Source: Sedimentisphaerales bacterium
Lineage (GTDB): Bacteria; Planctomycetota; Phycisphaerae; Sedimentisphaerales; Anaerobacaceae
Length of the DNA: 64,000 nucleotides
Reading direction: 5' to 3'
NCBI GenBank assembly: GCA_016930645.1
Contig: JAFGGH010000046.1
Span: 1 to 64,000 of the forward strand
Positions 1 through 9,801 of this stretch are shown piece by piece. The notes beneath the pieces are model-generated. The model saw only the letters and a program-made list of their open reading frames with translations, searched no databases and had not been told where the DNA came from. The position numbers were made by a program, and so were the translations under genes. The stretch's first letter is position 1. Each line of letters opens with the position of its first letter.

Positions 1-92
1 AGGACACAGAGCTTATTGCAGAATAAAAACATTAGATATATCCTTTTTTCTTTGCGGACTCGGCGGTCTCCGCGGTTAATGAAAAATCCGGG

Positions 93-2930
93 CTAATGGT
101 ACCAGCCTGTTTTCCAGAACCACTGCTCGGCTAAAAGTGCGAAATCATGAAAATCGATGAACTGGTCTTCGTAAAAATCGGTCTCTAATCCGGGGCCGCT
201 TTGCAGCCATTCTGTTGTGAGGGAGTTCAGCTCATTAAAATCCACGATGCCGTCCCAGTTGAGGTCGTAAGGATTAGTGATAATTTCATCGGCGCCCATA
301 TCCACGTTCTCCTCGAATATGCGCTGCTCATAATCGATGTCAAGGGTTGCGTAAGGAGGCAACGAGTTGTTATCGCCGGCGTTTTGGCAGGCTGAACCCG
401 GCAGCAAATGGTAGTTGCCGAGAGAATACGCATCGTTGAGGTCGTTGGGTGTGGTGATGAAATCCCACCAGCCGGCATCGACGAAGTTCGGCTCGGCGTC
501 GATATTTCCAGGCCCCCAGTTCAGTGTGCAGCCTGCGTCGATAGTAGCATCGTCGTATCCGCCTTCGACGTCGCTGTATTTTACGAACATTTGTGTACCT
601 ATGCTCCACGGCCAGACTCGTATAGTGTTTATCAGGGCAAGCTGGTTGCCGTCCGGGGCGATATTGTCGCGGACGATACAGTTAATAACCTGCGGATTAG
701 CCTCTCTGAATGAGCCGATGCCGCCGCCTTCGAGGGCGTTATTGCCGATGACGGTGCAGTTGATATAAGTCGGATTGCACCAGTAAGAATAAAGCCCGCC
801 GCCGCGGTGGCCTGCCGAGTTGCCCGCTATAATGCAGTTTGTAACGACCGGGTCGCTTGAGCCGTCCTGGTCGCCCCAGGAGCATATACCGCCGCCGTGC
901 CTGCCGTGTCCAACGGCGGAATTGTTCATCATTATACAGTTTGTAATAGTCGGGCTGCTGTGATAGAGGTATATAGCACCGCCGTAGCCGACCGTGGTAA
1001 AGGTATTATCTGTTATGATGCAGTCGATAATGAGTGGATTGCTGCCGTAGCCGCAGTAGAAACCGCCGCCGTGGTCGTGCATCGAGTTATTTCGGACGAT
1101 GCATTTTCTTATAGTCGGGCTGCTGTCGAAAATGCAGTAAATCGCACCCCATAAGCTTCCGCCTGCGTTTGTTACGGTCAGGCCTTCGACGATTGAGTTT
1201 GGCTCTTCGCCGCTGTGGAAATTAAAGCCCCGGTGTGCGTCGGCTGGGCTGCCTTGGCAGTCGATTATCGTTGAAGCTGTTATTGATGAATTATTCGGGT
1301 CGATGCTTCTTACAGTTGCAGCTTTTCCGTGAAAATCTATGTCCCTGTTGCCGTTGCCGGTATATCTGCCAATGGTGAGGACTATAACGTCACCGTTATT
1401 TGCGTTGTCTATCGCGCCCTGAATGGTATTGAACTGGCTGCTGTCCGTGATATTCCAGACTGTGTTTGCTTCGCAGGCCCCTATGTCTGTAAACTCACCG
1501 AGGATTCTGGATTTGCCGTCGTAATCAGTTTGATTGAAGTCTGCAAAATTCGGGTCTCCGGTGTTTATACAGGGGCTGTTGTAGTTTATGTGAAAATCAT
1601 CATTGTCCGGATTGGTGAAACACGGGTCTTTGGAGATATTGCCGTTAATGCCTGTCTGGTCGCCTATAACGGAGTTATAATTACCGTTGCCATTGCCCCA
1701 GACATTGTTATATCTTATTAACGGTGCCGGCATACCATCGATATTGTAAATGCCGAAAGCGTTTTGATGTAAAGCTATTATGTTGTTTTCGATGACAGGT
1801 ATCGAATCGGTTAGGCATTCTATTCCGCCGCCGTTGATTGGCGAAGGCTCGTTGCGGACTATTGTGTTGTGGGTAATAATTGGTATTGAGCCGCCTTTGA
1901 TTATTATTCCTGCGCCTTTGATATTGTCGGCTATGATATTGTTTCGGATTATTGGTTCACTTTCCCAGTAAGTTCCGATGCCTGCGCCGTTTGTGGATTC
2001 GTTTTGTATTATCAGATTTCTTTCGACAATCGGATATGATAAATAATAGATATAAATGCCGCCTCCGCCGAGGCTGGTAGCGTAGTTGTCTTTGATAAGG
2101 TTTTCCCTGACTGTCGGAGCGGATGTGTAAGTGATATGAATACCGCCGCCGAGCTTTGCGTTGTTATCTATAACCTGATTATCTTCAACCAGGCCGTCGG
2201 ACCACTGGCGGAGATGAATGCCGCCGCCATAGTAGTCGGCGCTGTTATTTTCAATCAGGTTATTTGTGATTGTGGCATCGCAGTATTGAAAACCCACGAT
2301 AGCACCGCCGTCGCCGTGGTCATAGATATTCACATCTTCGGGGTCGGGGTCCTCGAAACCATGGTCTTTGACAGCGTGGTTATTTATAAATGTGTTACTG
2401 GATACCAAAGGGTTGCTGTGGTCATAGAAATATATTCCGCCTCCCTGACCTGCGATATTGCCTGTAAATACATTTTTGGTGACAGTTGGAGATGAGCTGT
2501 TATAGCAAAGGACACCTCCGCCGCAACGGTTCCATAGATAACCTTTGAATTCCCAGTAAATTTGCAGCCATGAACCTGTGCCCCCTGTTATTGTAAAGCC
2601 GGTCAACACCGAATCATTACCCTCGCCGGAATTAAAAGTTACTACTGAGCCATAGTTTGAATCGGCTGGCAATGAGCCATCTATAATAGTAGCGGCGACA
2701 ATGTTGGGTTCGTTGGGATTTGTGCTGGTAAGAGTAATGGCTTTGCCGAGAAAATTGATATTTTCATAATAAGTGCAGGGGTCTACTATGATTGTACTAC
2801 CGTTATTCGCGTCGTTGATTGCGGACTGGATATTATTATAGTCACCGGGGCGTACATATAATTCAGCGGCCAGGATGCCGCTGCAATATAAAAGAGGCAG
2901 AATTAGCGTGTATAATCTTTTCATCAACAC
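93..2930 (-). CDS. Secreted right-handed parallel beta-helix repeat protein with C-terminal dockerin-like (EF-hand type) domain
   Basis: 945-aa ORF; signal peptide-like N-terminus; repeated GGGI/NNI beta-helix coil pattern; C-terminus DLNWDGIVDFNELNSLTTEWL...DFYEDQFIDFHDFALLAEQWF. Confidence 0.85.
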   Translation of the reverse strand: MLMKRLYTLILPLLYCSGILAAELYVRPGDYNNIQSAINDANNGSTIIVDPCTYYENINFLGKAITLTSTNPNEPNIVAATIIDGSLPADSNYGSVVTFNSGEGNDSVLTGFTITGGTGSWLQIYWEFKGYLWNRCGGGVLCYNSSSPTVTKNVFTGNIAGQGGGIYFYDHSNPLVSSNTFINNHAVKDHGFEDPDPEDVNIYDHGDGGAIVGFQYCDATITNNLIENNSADYYGGGIHLRQWSDGLVEDNQVIDNNAKLGGGIHITYTSAPTVRENLIKDNYATSLGGGGIYIYYLSYPIVERNLIIQNESTNGAGIGTYWESEPIIRNNIIADNIKGAGIIIKGGSIPIITHNTIVRNEPSPINGGGIECLTDSIPVIENNIIALHQNAFGIYNIDGMPAPLIRYNNVWGNGNGNYNSVIGDQTGINGNISKDPCFTNPDNDDFHINYNSPCINTGDPNFADFNQTDYDGKSRILGEFTDIGACEANTVWNITDSSQFNTIQGAIDNANNGDVIVLTIGRYTGNGNRDIDFHGKAATVRSIDPNNSSITASTIIDCQGSPADAHRGFNFHSGEEPNSIVEGLTVTNAGGSLWGAIYCIFDSSPTIRKCIVRNNSMHDHGGGFYCGYGSNPLIIDCIITDNTFTTVGYGGAIYLYHSSPTITNCIMMNNSAVGHGRHGGGICSWGDQDGSSDPVVTNCIIAGNSAGHRGGGLYSYWCNPTYINCTVIGNNALEGGGIGSFREANPQVINCIVRDNIAPDGNQLALINTIRVWPWSIGTQMFVKYSDVEGGYDDATIDAGCTLNWGPGNIDAEPNFVDAGWWDFITTPNDLNDAYSLGNYHLLPGSACQNAGDNNSLPPYATLDIDYEQRIFEENVDMGADEIITNPYDLNWDGIVDFNELNSLTTEWLQSGPGLETDFYEDQFIDFHDFALLAEQWFWKTGWYH

Positions 2931-3062
2931 TACTCTTCGATAAATTACTCGTCAGAGTCCTGTATTATATCAGAAAAGAATGTTTTTGTCCATACTAATA
3001 AATATAAGTCCTTATCTCATATGGACTTATTGAGAGTCATTCGCGGCGTTTTTTAAAAAAAG

Positions 3063-3118
3063 AAAACGATTACCGGACTTGTGAATCGGCGACAATTATA
3101 AAATCCGGTAATCGTTTT
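3063..3118 (-). terminator. Intrinsic terminator-like hairpin downstream of the GH106-like gene
   Basis: Perfect 15-bp inverted repeat AAAACGATTACCGGA (3063-3077) / TCCGGTAATCGTTTT (3104-3118); on the minus strand followed by a T-rich tract, immediately after the stop codon at 3122. Confidence 0.75.
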
Positions 3119-3121
3119 TTC

Positions 3122-6100
3122 TTACTTTTCAATCAGAATCTGGACAGACCCTAATAATCCGGACCCAAGCAGCTCCCATTCCCTGCGGATTACAATATTG
3201 GTTTTTGTGTAGCGTTTTTCATTCGGCAGGTCACGGTCGCCAACCAGACGGTTTCGCCAGGAATTGATAACATCAACTTCGAGCTGATTATCTCCGTTCT
3301 TTAGGGCAGCGGTGATTTCTGTGCGAAAAGGCTTTGTCCAGAGGACACCGATATCGTTTCCATTCAATCGAACAGCAGCGATTCCAATATCCTCAACGTC
3401 TCCCAGGTCAAGCCAATACCGCTTGTCTTTGGCAACTTGAGAAAACGCAAATGTCTTTTTATACATGGCTTTTCCGGAGTAATATTTAATTCCGGTATTG
3501 GGATGTTTTGCCCAGTCGGTCAGTTCCTCAAACTGGATAGATACAGGGCCGCCCCATTTAGAGTCAAAGGAGACCTGCCACGGCCCCTGAATGTCCTGTA
3601 CAGGATTCATATCCGGGAAATTGGATTTTGCCGTGCCCTGTTGGCTCGACGGGATTGACTCGCTAAAGACCACAAAATACGAACCATACGGGTCGAACTG
3701 TATCGGGACATCAGTTCGTTCAGAGCTTTGGCTAAATGCTTCTGCTTTACGTGTTTTTCCTGTTACGGCGTCCCATAGTTCCGGCTGTCTGCCGGAAATA
3801 CGAAATGAGCAGGTTACATTTTGGGAATCTTCCGTCTGATTACTTACGAAATAGACGTGCGCATCGTCAATGGTATAATGAATGTAATCCACCACGGCCT
3901 GAGGATTGTCTTTCACTTCAAAATCGGGCTTAATTTTCATATCCTGCAGGACTTCTCTGCCGGTTTTGCCCCAGAAAACGATTCCCTGTCCATGCTTCCT
4001 GCTACCTGTGGCTTCCGGCGTGTCGCCCCATATTTTATCAGCAAGCTCTTTAAACTGTAGTTGTGCCTGTTGACCTCCTGCTAAGCTAACAAGCCTTTCG
4101 GGTTTGGGGCCGACGACATTGGCTCCCTGGCCGAGCAGCTCATCGACCTTTTTCAGGGCTTCTAATGAAAGCACTTTGTGGTCAGGCAGGGCTAATAAAC
4201 GGTATCTGACGCCTCCAGGAACGAGGATTCTTCCGTCTTCGACTTTCACCTGTAGCAGAAGCTCTTCACTGGTCAAATCGTAATCGTATCCAGGCAGAAC
4301 CTTGGCGGGGTCGTCTTCTTTAAGACGTGCCACGTTGGGGACATGGTCGCCGTAATAGTATAGGACATCGGCAATGAAATTGCCCTGTTGAGTAATATAG
4401 TGACACCGGTTAATGTAGTCAATAAATGTGCCCGCATACTGCCACCAGGTTACCTGCGGATTGACATGCGTACCGGCAAAGTATTCCTGACCGGGGATTC
4501 CCATTTCTTTAGGAGAGCAGGTAAATGTATGGAAGAATATCATATTGAGACCGGAGCAGAATTCATGGTCCATACTGGACTTCAAAGATTTCCATAATAC
4601 ATCGTTCCAGTGGGGTCCAATAGAGGTAAACGATTCGGCAGCCACAAGTTTTTTGCCGTAAGTGTGAGCAACCGATGCAGCCTGCTTGATGTAAAAACGA
4701 TTGACCGGCTGGGGTCGATGCGGAGAAGGAATCCAGAACTCACCCATTATAATATCACTTCTGCCGAGGTTTTTAATCGCATCCAGCGGGCCTGCGTGGG
4801 GTCCGCCTGATTCAGGCTGAATTTCGAGATTGTGTTTGTGCGCGTACTCGGCAAAGACCTTGTAGTGGTTATCCGCAACACAGTCGCCGAGTGTTTTACG
4901 GAAGTCTGCAAGAAAAGCGTTACTGGCTTCTCGACTTTCGACAATTTTTCCTGCAATTACCGGTAAATATGGAATCGTGTCATATCCGCGATATTTCTTA
5001 AAGTCAGCGGCGAAGTCGGGGCTCCAGTTCATTCCGCCGCACTCCCAACTGTCGGTCTCGAGCTGTCTGAGCACTTTGCCGACCAAGGGCCCGGCATCGG
5101 CGAGCAGGGGCTCAACTATTTCATTCCAATATCGGTCGAAGGCGTCTTTGCTTAGATAATCAATTACACGTCCGTGCCAGTCGGCACTGGAGGTTGAAAC
5201 GTGGGCATCGGTAATAGTATAACCGATTCTCAGTACGGTCCAGCTGCCTTCGGGGACACTCCAGGTTAGTGTTCCATCCGGGGTCATCATTTCAGTAATG
5301 TTGCGAATTTCCGCGAGTCCCGTATCCTGCTCACCCGGTACGCTTGGCAGGCCGTTGAGCAGGTAACGGCAATCCGGGGCGGACATTCCAAGCTCTCTAT
5401 CGAGGGCTTTTAATCTCAGGTTTTCAATGGGTTTTGTTGTTGTTTCTTTCTTTTCGTCAATAATAGGATTGCCACTTTGGTCCAGCAAAGTTAACTGGAT
5501 AACCTGTACATTTCTCGGAGAATCCGGATGGTACGGGTCGTAGGCATCTTCAAAAACGATCTGAAAAATCTTACCCTGTATCGGGTCGAATTTGATTTCA
5601 TTGGCCTGCCCGTCCGCCAGGTTACAGGTTTTTGTTTTTTGGCCTTCTTGTGTTTTCAGATAACATGTCTTCGGGCCGTACCCTCTTCTGCCCCGGATAT
5701 TTATTCCGGTAACAGTAACAGGCTGACCGAAGGAAAATTGAAGCCATTCGGGCTTGTCGCGGGTTGGTCCCTGCCCGGGCTCAACGCCAGAGCTAACCCA
5801 GAATGTATTTTCATCCTTATCTACAGCATAAGTTGCGGGCTGGTTTTCCTGAGATGAGCCGGCTTGTACATTAAAAGCTGACGCTGTTCCATTTTGCTTT
5901 TTCTGAGGGTAAGCAAGAACGCAAATATCTTTATAATAATTCTCTCTGGAGTTGGGAACAGGGAGCTTTTCTTTATATTCGACCGGGCCTGCTATATCAA
6001 TCTCCGACCATGTTAATTGTTTGGCCGCAAAATCAGGCGTAACATTCGGGCCGCCCAGGTTCCAGCCGCTCTGTATGGAAAGGCCTAAAACCAGTCCGAG

Positions 6101-6436
6101 TCGTTCTGCTTCTTTTAGAGCGTGTTTATATAATTGTCGCCACTTGTCGCTGGCAAAGGTCGGGCCGGCAGGGACCTGGTTATTGCCCCATTGATTGGCT
6201 CCGCCGGCGTCAAAGAGCATCGCACCGCTGAAGCCCTTGGCCTTCATTTCTTCTAGGTCACGGGTAATGGCTTCTTTTGTTACGTTGCTGTTTAGCCACC
6301 ACCACCAGCAGCGGACGCCGTATTGGCGGGGGGGATTTGTAAAGCCTTTTTCCAGAGCTTGTGTTTTAATAGTTACGCAAGATGACTCGCAAAAACAAAT
6401 GATTAAAAACAAAATAAATGTTGTTGTCTTGCGCAT
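3122..6436 (-). CDS. GH106-like alpha-L-rhamnosidase, secreted
   Basis: 1104-aa ORF; signal peptide; RCWWWWLNSNVTKEAITRDLEEMKAKGFSGAMLFDAGG N-terminal catalytic pattern and C-terminal beta-sandwich (YSGKAMYKKTF..WLDLGDVEDIGIAAVRLNGNDIGVLWTKPF) typical of GH106-like proteins; adjacent to rhamnose catabolic genes. Confidence 0.85.
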   Translation of the reverse strand: MRKTTTFILFLIICFCESSCVTIKTQALEKGFTNPPRQYGVRCWWWWLNSNVTKEAITRDLEEMKAKGFSGAMLFDAGGANQWGNNQVPAGPTFASDKWRQLYKHALKEAERLGLVLGLSIQSGWNLGGPNVTPDFAAKQLTWSEIDIAGPVEYKEKLPVPNSRENYYKDICVLAYPQKKQNGTASAFNVQAGSSQENQPATYAVDKDENTFWVSSGVEPGQGPTRDKPEWLQFSFGQPVTVTGINIRGRRGYGPKTCYLKTQEGQKTKTCNLADGQANEIKFDPIQGKIFQIVFEDAYDPYHPDSPRNVQVIQLTLLDQSGNPIIDEKKETTTKPIENLRLKALDRELGMSAPDCRYLLNGLPSVPGEQDTGLAEIRNITEMMTPDGTLTWSVPEGSWTVLRIGYTITDAHVSTSSADWHGRVIDYLSKDAFDRYWNEIVEPLLADAGPLVGKVLRQLETDSWECGGMNWSPDFAADFKKYRGYDTIPYLPVIAGKIVESREASNAFLADFRKTLGDCVADNHYKVFAEYAHKHNLEIQPESGGPHAGPLDAIKNLGRSDIIMGEFWIPSPHRPQPVNRFYIKQAASVAHTYGKKLVAAESFTSIGPHWNDVLWKSLKSSMDHEFCSGLNMIFFHTFTCSPKEMGIPGQEYFAGTHVNPQVTWWQYAGTFIDYINRCHYITQQGNFIADVLYYYGDHVPNVARLKEDDPAKVLPGYDYDLTSEELLLQVKVEDGRILVPGGVRYRLLALPDHKVLSLEALKKVDELLGQGANVVGPKPERLVSLAGGQQAQLQFKELADKIWGDTPEATGSRKHGQGIVFWGKTGREVLQDMKIKPDFEVKDNPQAVVDYIHYTIDDAHVYFVSNQTEDSQNVTCSFRISGRQPELWDAVTGKTRKAEAFSQSSERTDVPIQFDPYGSYFVVFSESIPSSQQGTAKSNFPDMNPVQDIQGPWQVSFDSKWGGPVSIQFEELTDWAKHPNTGIKYYSGKAMYKKTFAFSQVAKDKRYWLDLGDVEDIGIAAVRLNGNDIGVLWTKPFRTEITAALKNGDNQLEVDVINSWRNRLVGDRDLPNEKRYTKTNIVIRREWELLGSGLLGSVQILIEK

Positions 6437-6451
6437 GTTCTATTTCTTTTT

Positions 6452-8059
6452 TTATTGTGAGTCGTTATTCTTCCACATCCAGAGAGAAGCTCCTACAAAC
6501 CACAAAATGCTCACTCCGAACAAAACTGTTTTAGTAACACCCAGTTCCCTGTCACCGAATAAAAACAATATCGGCATTCCAACCAGAACCGCAAGTGCAA
6601 GCCATGAAGCGGCTTGTGCTAATAACCTAAACCAGGTCATCGAGTAAACCTGCCGCTGGTATATTGCACTAAGCAAGATATATAAGAACGCGGCGAAGAA
6701 CCAGCCCGGCAGTGAGACAAAATAAATCTGGACTCTGTCTGTTTTTACGAGCCATAAACATATTCCTAATGTTAAAAACCATGCCAGGCCTGCGGCCCAG
6801 TTAAAGCTCTTTTTGCTGACTTCGGCGTAGCTGCTTTGCAGGCCTAATTTTTTAATCAGCCAGAAGTCAACGAATATTACGGCCCCCATAGGCATAAGCA
6901 GCAAGCCGTATAAAGCAACGAAACCGAGCAGCTTCATAGCAATTGCCGGGAACATACCGGCTGCGGTCGCGAGCATTCCGGTCGCGAAGGTAATCGCGAA
7001 TCTGGATTTTTTCGGCATTATGGCCTGAAAGGCGAGGCCGGCACGGTAAATTGTCGGATTAGCCGTAGTCCAGCCTGCGATGATAACACATATCAGGCCT
7101 GCGAGACCTGCCGCTCTATAGGCCAACGGGCCGGGCAGCACATCTGTATTAGTTGGGTCAAGATGCAACTGGTACGCGTAAAGGATAGAGGCGCTCAGCC
7201 AGGCCATAAAGTGGCCTACGTACATACCGGCTGCGGAAGCGATTGCGTACCAGCTCTTTTTTGCGTATCTGAAAACGGAAAGGTCGGACATTCCGATGTG
7301 CATAGCCATATTACAGAACCATGCGAAAAACGCGATGTGCCAAAACGTAAATTTTATTTGTCCCTCTTGCGGATCCCCGCCTTTCCACATATGAGTTTCA
7401 GCAAGATGCCAAACATCGCTGAGAGATTTAATTTCGACACCGGTAGAATCTATAAACTGTCGAAGCCCTATCAAGCCGAACGCTAAAAAGACAAGCACCA
7501 TCCAGGGAGATGCGATATTGGCGAATTTCGCGACAGTCTTATAGCCGTAAGCGGCAACAATTGCAATTAGAAAACCAACCACCAGAACAGCGATAACCCA
7601 GCCGACACTGTTCGGATAAAGGTCATTAAGACGGGGCATTGGAAATTTGAACCATACTCCGACAGCCGTAGCCGAGACAGTAATCATTGCTCCTGCTAAA
7701 AAGCAAAACATTACTCCATTTGCAAGGTTGTAAAGGGTAACGAGTTTTCTGCCGCAGATTTTCTCAAGCTGATAATAAAGAGTCAGCCGGGTGCGGGTCG
7801 CGATTGGAGCGCATAAAAACATCCAGCTAAGCACCGCTAAAGCGTTACCTACAATTAAACCTACTACGACGTCGAATGCACTAACACCGGCTGCAACAAA
7901 AAGAGGTCCAATCATCAGCTCCGTACCGGCGCAGTGTTCGCCGGCGTACATGCCGATAAAACTTTTGAAGCCCAATAAAGCGCTTTGCGGTACGGGTCTG
8001 CGTTCAAATTCATCATGCGTGTGTGTTTGCTGAGAATTTTGTTCGTTGTCCATAATCAA
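6452..8059 (-). CDS. NCS1-type (purine-cytosine permease-like) transporter; candidate L-rhamnose transporter by context
   Basis: 535-aa polytopic membrane protein; N-terminal ERRPVPQSALLGFKSFIGMYAGEHCAGTELMIGPLFVAAG resembles NCS1/cytosine permease family; lies between GH106 and rhaA. Confidence 0.7.
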   Translation of the reverse strand: MIMDNEQNSQQTHTHDEFERRPVPQSALLGFKSFIGMYAGEHCAGTELMIGPLFVAAGVSAFDVVVGLIVGNALAVLSWMFLCAPIATRTRLTLYYQLEKICGRKLVTLYNLANGVMFCFLAGAMITVSATAVGVWFKFPMPRLNDLYPNSVGWVIAVLVVGFLIAIVAAYGYKTVAKFANIASPWMVLVFLAFGLIGLRQFIDSTGVEIKSLSDVWHLAETHMWKGGDPQEGQIKFTFWHIAFFAWFCNMAMHIGMSDLSVFRYAKKSWYAIASAAGMYVGHFMAWLSASILYAYQLHLDPTNTDVLPGPLAYRAAGLAGLICVIIAGWTTANPTIYRAGLAFQAIMPKKSRFAITFATGMLATAAGMFPAIAMKLLGFVALYGLLLMPMGAVIFVDFWLIKKLGLQSSYAEVSKKSFNWAAGLAWFLTLGICLWLVKTDRVQIYFVSLPGWFFAAFLYILLSAIYQRQVYSMTWFRLLAQAASWLALAVLVGMPILFLFGDRELGVTKTVLFGVSILWFVGASLWMWKNNDSQ

Positions 8060-8069
8060 TTCCCTTCTC

Positions 8070-9356
8070 TTAGAGACGTTTGCTTAGAATATTATCCTCA
8101 TATTCCTTTACCTGCTCTATCCAGTCGGTACCGACGGGCACGTTGTTCTTTTTACAGTAGAAATCCCATACCGCAGAAAAAGGCATTGTTTTTAGTTCCT
8201 CAAGAAAGACGAGTCTTTGGGTATAGTCGCCGGCAAGCTCGATTTTTTTTAGTTTTTCAATCGGTTCAAGTAAAGCAATCAATAAAGCCTTAATCATCGA
8301 GCGTGTTCCAATTGTCCATGCAGCGATTCGGTTAATGCTGGCATCGAAGAAATCCAGGCCGATATGAATTTTGTCAAGCTTACCGCTGCGGATGATTTCC
8401 TGGGCGATTGCCAGCAGCTCGTCGTTCAGTATAACAACGTGGTCGCTGTCCCATCGAACCGGCCTGCTTACGTGAAGCAGAAGACCCGGTAAAAATTCAA
8501 TTACTGAAGAAATTTTATCAGATATGACTTCGGTTGGATGAAAATGGCCTGCGTCAAGACATAGCAGCTTTTGTCTCGATACAGCGTAGCCCATATAAAA
8601 TTCGTGCGAACCGACCGTGTAGCTTTCAGCACCGATGCCAAAAAGCTTTGATTCAACGGCATCAAGGTGAACTTTGGAGTCGATTTTTTCCGAGAAGATT
8701 TTGTCCAGCGAATTTGTGAGTCTTTCTCTTGGGTCTTTTCTGTCAACGGGGATGTCTTTATATCCGTCAGGCACCCATACGTTTGTGACCGTAGCAGAAC
8801 CTAACTGCTTGCCCATTTCAGCGCCGATTTTTCGGCAGGCTATGCCGTGTTCAATCCAGAAATTGCGAATACCCTTATCGGGGTGGCTTAGAGTAAATCC
8901 ATCTGCGGCTTTGGGATGAGAAAAATAAGTCGGATTAAAATCCATTCCCAAGCTGTTTTCTTTTGCCCAGTCAATCCAGCTTTGAAAATGTTCGATACCG
9001 ATTTCATTTCGGTCAACATGCTTGCCTCCGTTATCAAGGTAGCAGGCGTGCAGGTTCAGACGGTGTTTACCGGGTATAAGGCTTAACGTCTTTTCAATGT
9101 CCATTCTCAGCTCGTCAATAGTTCCTGCCTTGCCTGGATAATTACCCGTTGCCTGGATACCTCCGCCGGACAATTCGGCACCGACTTTTTCGAAGCCGCC
9201 AACATCGTCTCCCTGCCAACAGTGTATGGAAACGGGTATCTTTGAAAGCATGTCTGTAGCTTTTTTGGTATCTACGCCTAATGAAGAATAAGATTGTTTA
9301 GCTAAAGTGTATGCCTGTTCGATTTTATCATCTGCCACTTTCTCTATTCCTTTCAA
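8070..9356 (-). CDS. rhaA: L-rhamnose isomerase
   Basis: 428 aa; [63 protein letters not shown] are RhaA signatures. Confidence 0.95.
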   Translation of the reverse strand: MKGIEKVADDKIEQAYTLAKQSYSSLGVDTKKATDMLSKIPVSIHCWQGDDVGGFEKVGAELSGGGIQATGNYPGKAGTIDELRMDIEKTLSLIPGKHRLNLHACYLDNGGKHVDRNEIGIEHFQSWIDWAKENSLGMDFNPTYFSHPKAADGFTLSHPDKGIRNFWIEHGIACRKIGAEMGKQLGSATVTNVWVPDGYKDIPVDRKDPRERLTNSLDKIFSEKIDSKVHLDAVESKLFGIGAESYTVGSHEFYMGYAVSRQKLLCLDAGHFHPTEVISDKISSVIEFLPGLLLHVSRPVRWDSDHVVILNDELLAIAQEIIRSGKLDKIHIGLDFFDASINRIAAWTIGTRSMIKALLIALLEPIEKLKKIELAGDYTQRLVFLEELKTMPFSAVWDFYCKKNNVPVGTDWIEQVKEYEDNILSKRL

Positions 9357-9373
9357 TAAGCGAGGCTATGTAA

Positions 9374-9769
9374 TCAATCCGCAGGAAAAGCCATAGTTGA
9401 CAAAAACGCCATATTATTCTGGGTTGTATCCAATCTTGACATCTGTGCAACTATCGGGTCTGAGCTTTTAATCACCAAAGAATAAGGCGTCCCTTTAGGT
9501 ATGACTGGTTTGCCATCCTGTAAAAGCTCGTCTATCCTGAGATGGCTGCTTCTTTGAGCAGCGACTGTAATATCCTTTACAATCACGGGATTACTGTCTT
9601 CAAAATAAAAAATAAGCTCTACTGAAACATCTTTCTCTGAAGTGTTGAGCAAGCAGATACATTCGTGAGAGATATAATTGTTGATATTTTCGCTGTCTCT
9701 GTCAGTTGGAACAGGAATATAACCGTCAGGTACAACCCAGCATTTTTTGCCAATTGCCTGTTTATCCAT
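9374..9769 (-). CDS. Anabaena sensory rhodopsin transducer (ASRT)-family small protein
   Basis: 131 aa; GKKCWVVPDGYIPV...FISHE-like (YISHECICLLNTSEKDVSVELIFYFEDSNPV), SHLRIDELLQ, PYSLVIKSSDPIVAQMSRLDTTQNNMAFLSTMAFP match the ASRT fold family pattern. Confidence 0.8.
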   Translation of the reverse strand: MDKQAIGKKCWVVPDGYIPVPTDRDSENINNYISHECICLLNTSEKDVSVELIFYFEDSNPVIVKDITVAAQRSSHLRIDELLQDGKPVIPKGTPYSLVIKSSDPIVAQMSRLDTTQNNMAFLSTMAFPAD

Positions 9770-9801
9770 AACAAATCGCTGATTTTTTTACTTCTATAAA
9801 T

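Noticed and set aside
201-2495. Plus-strand ORFs antisense to the beta-helix gene (e.g. 408..713, 1329..1721, 2136..2495)
   Set aside because: Compositional by-products of the repetitive Gly/Asn/Ile-rich beta-helix coding strand; no start/RBS context and no recognisable domains.
780-2540. Repeated CCGCCGCC/CCGCCGCCG runs that look like tandem DNA repeats
   Set aside because: They are GGG(I) codon runs from successive beta-helix coils (protein-level repeat), irregularly spaced; not a CRISPR or microsatellite.
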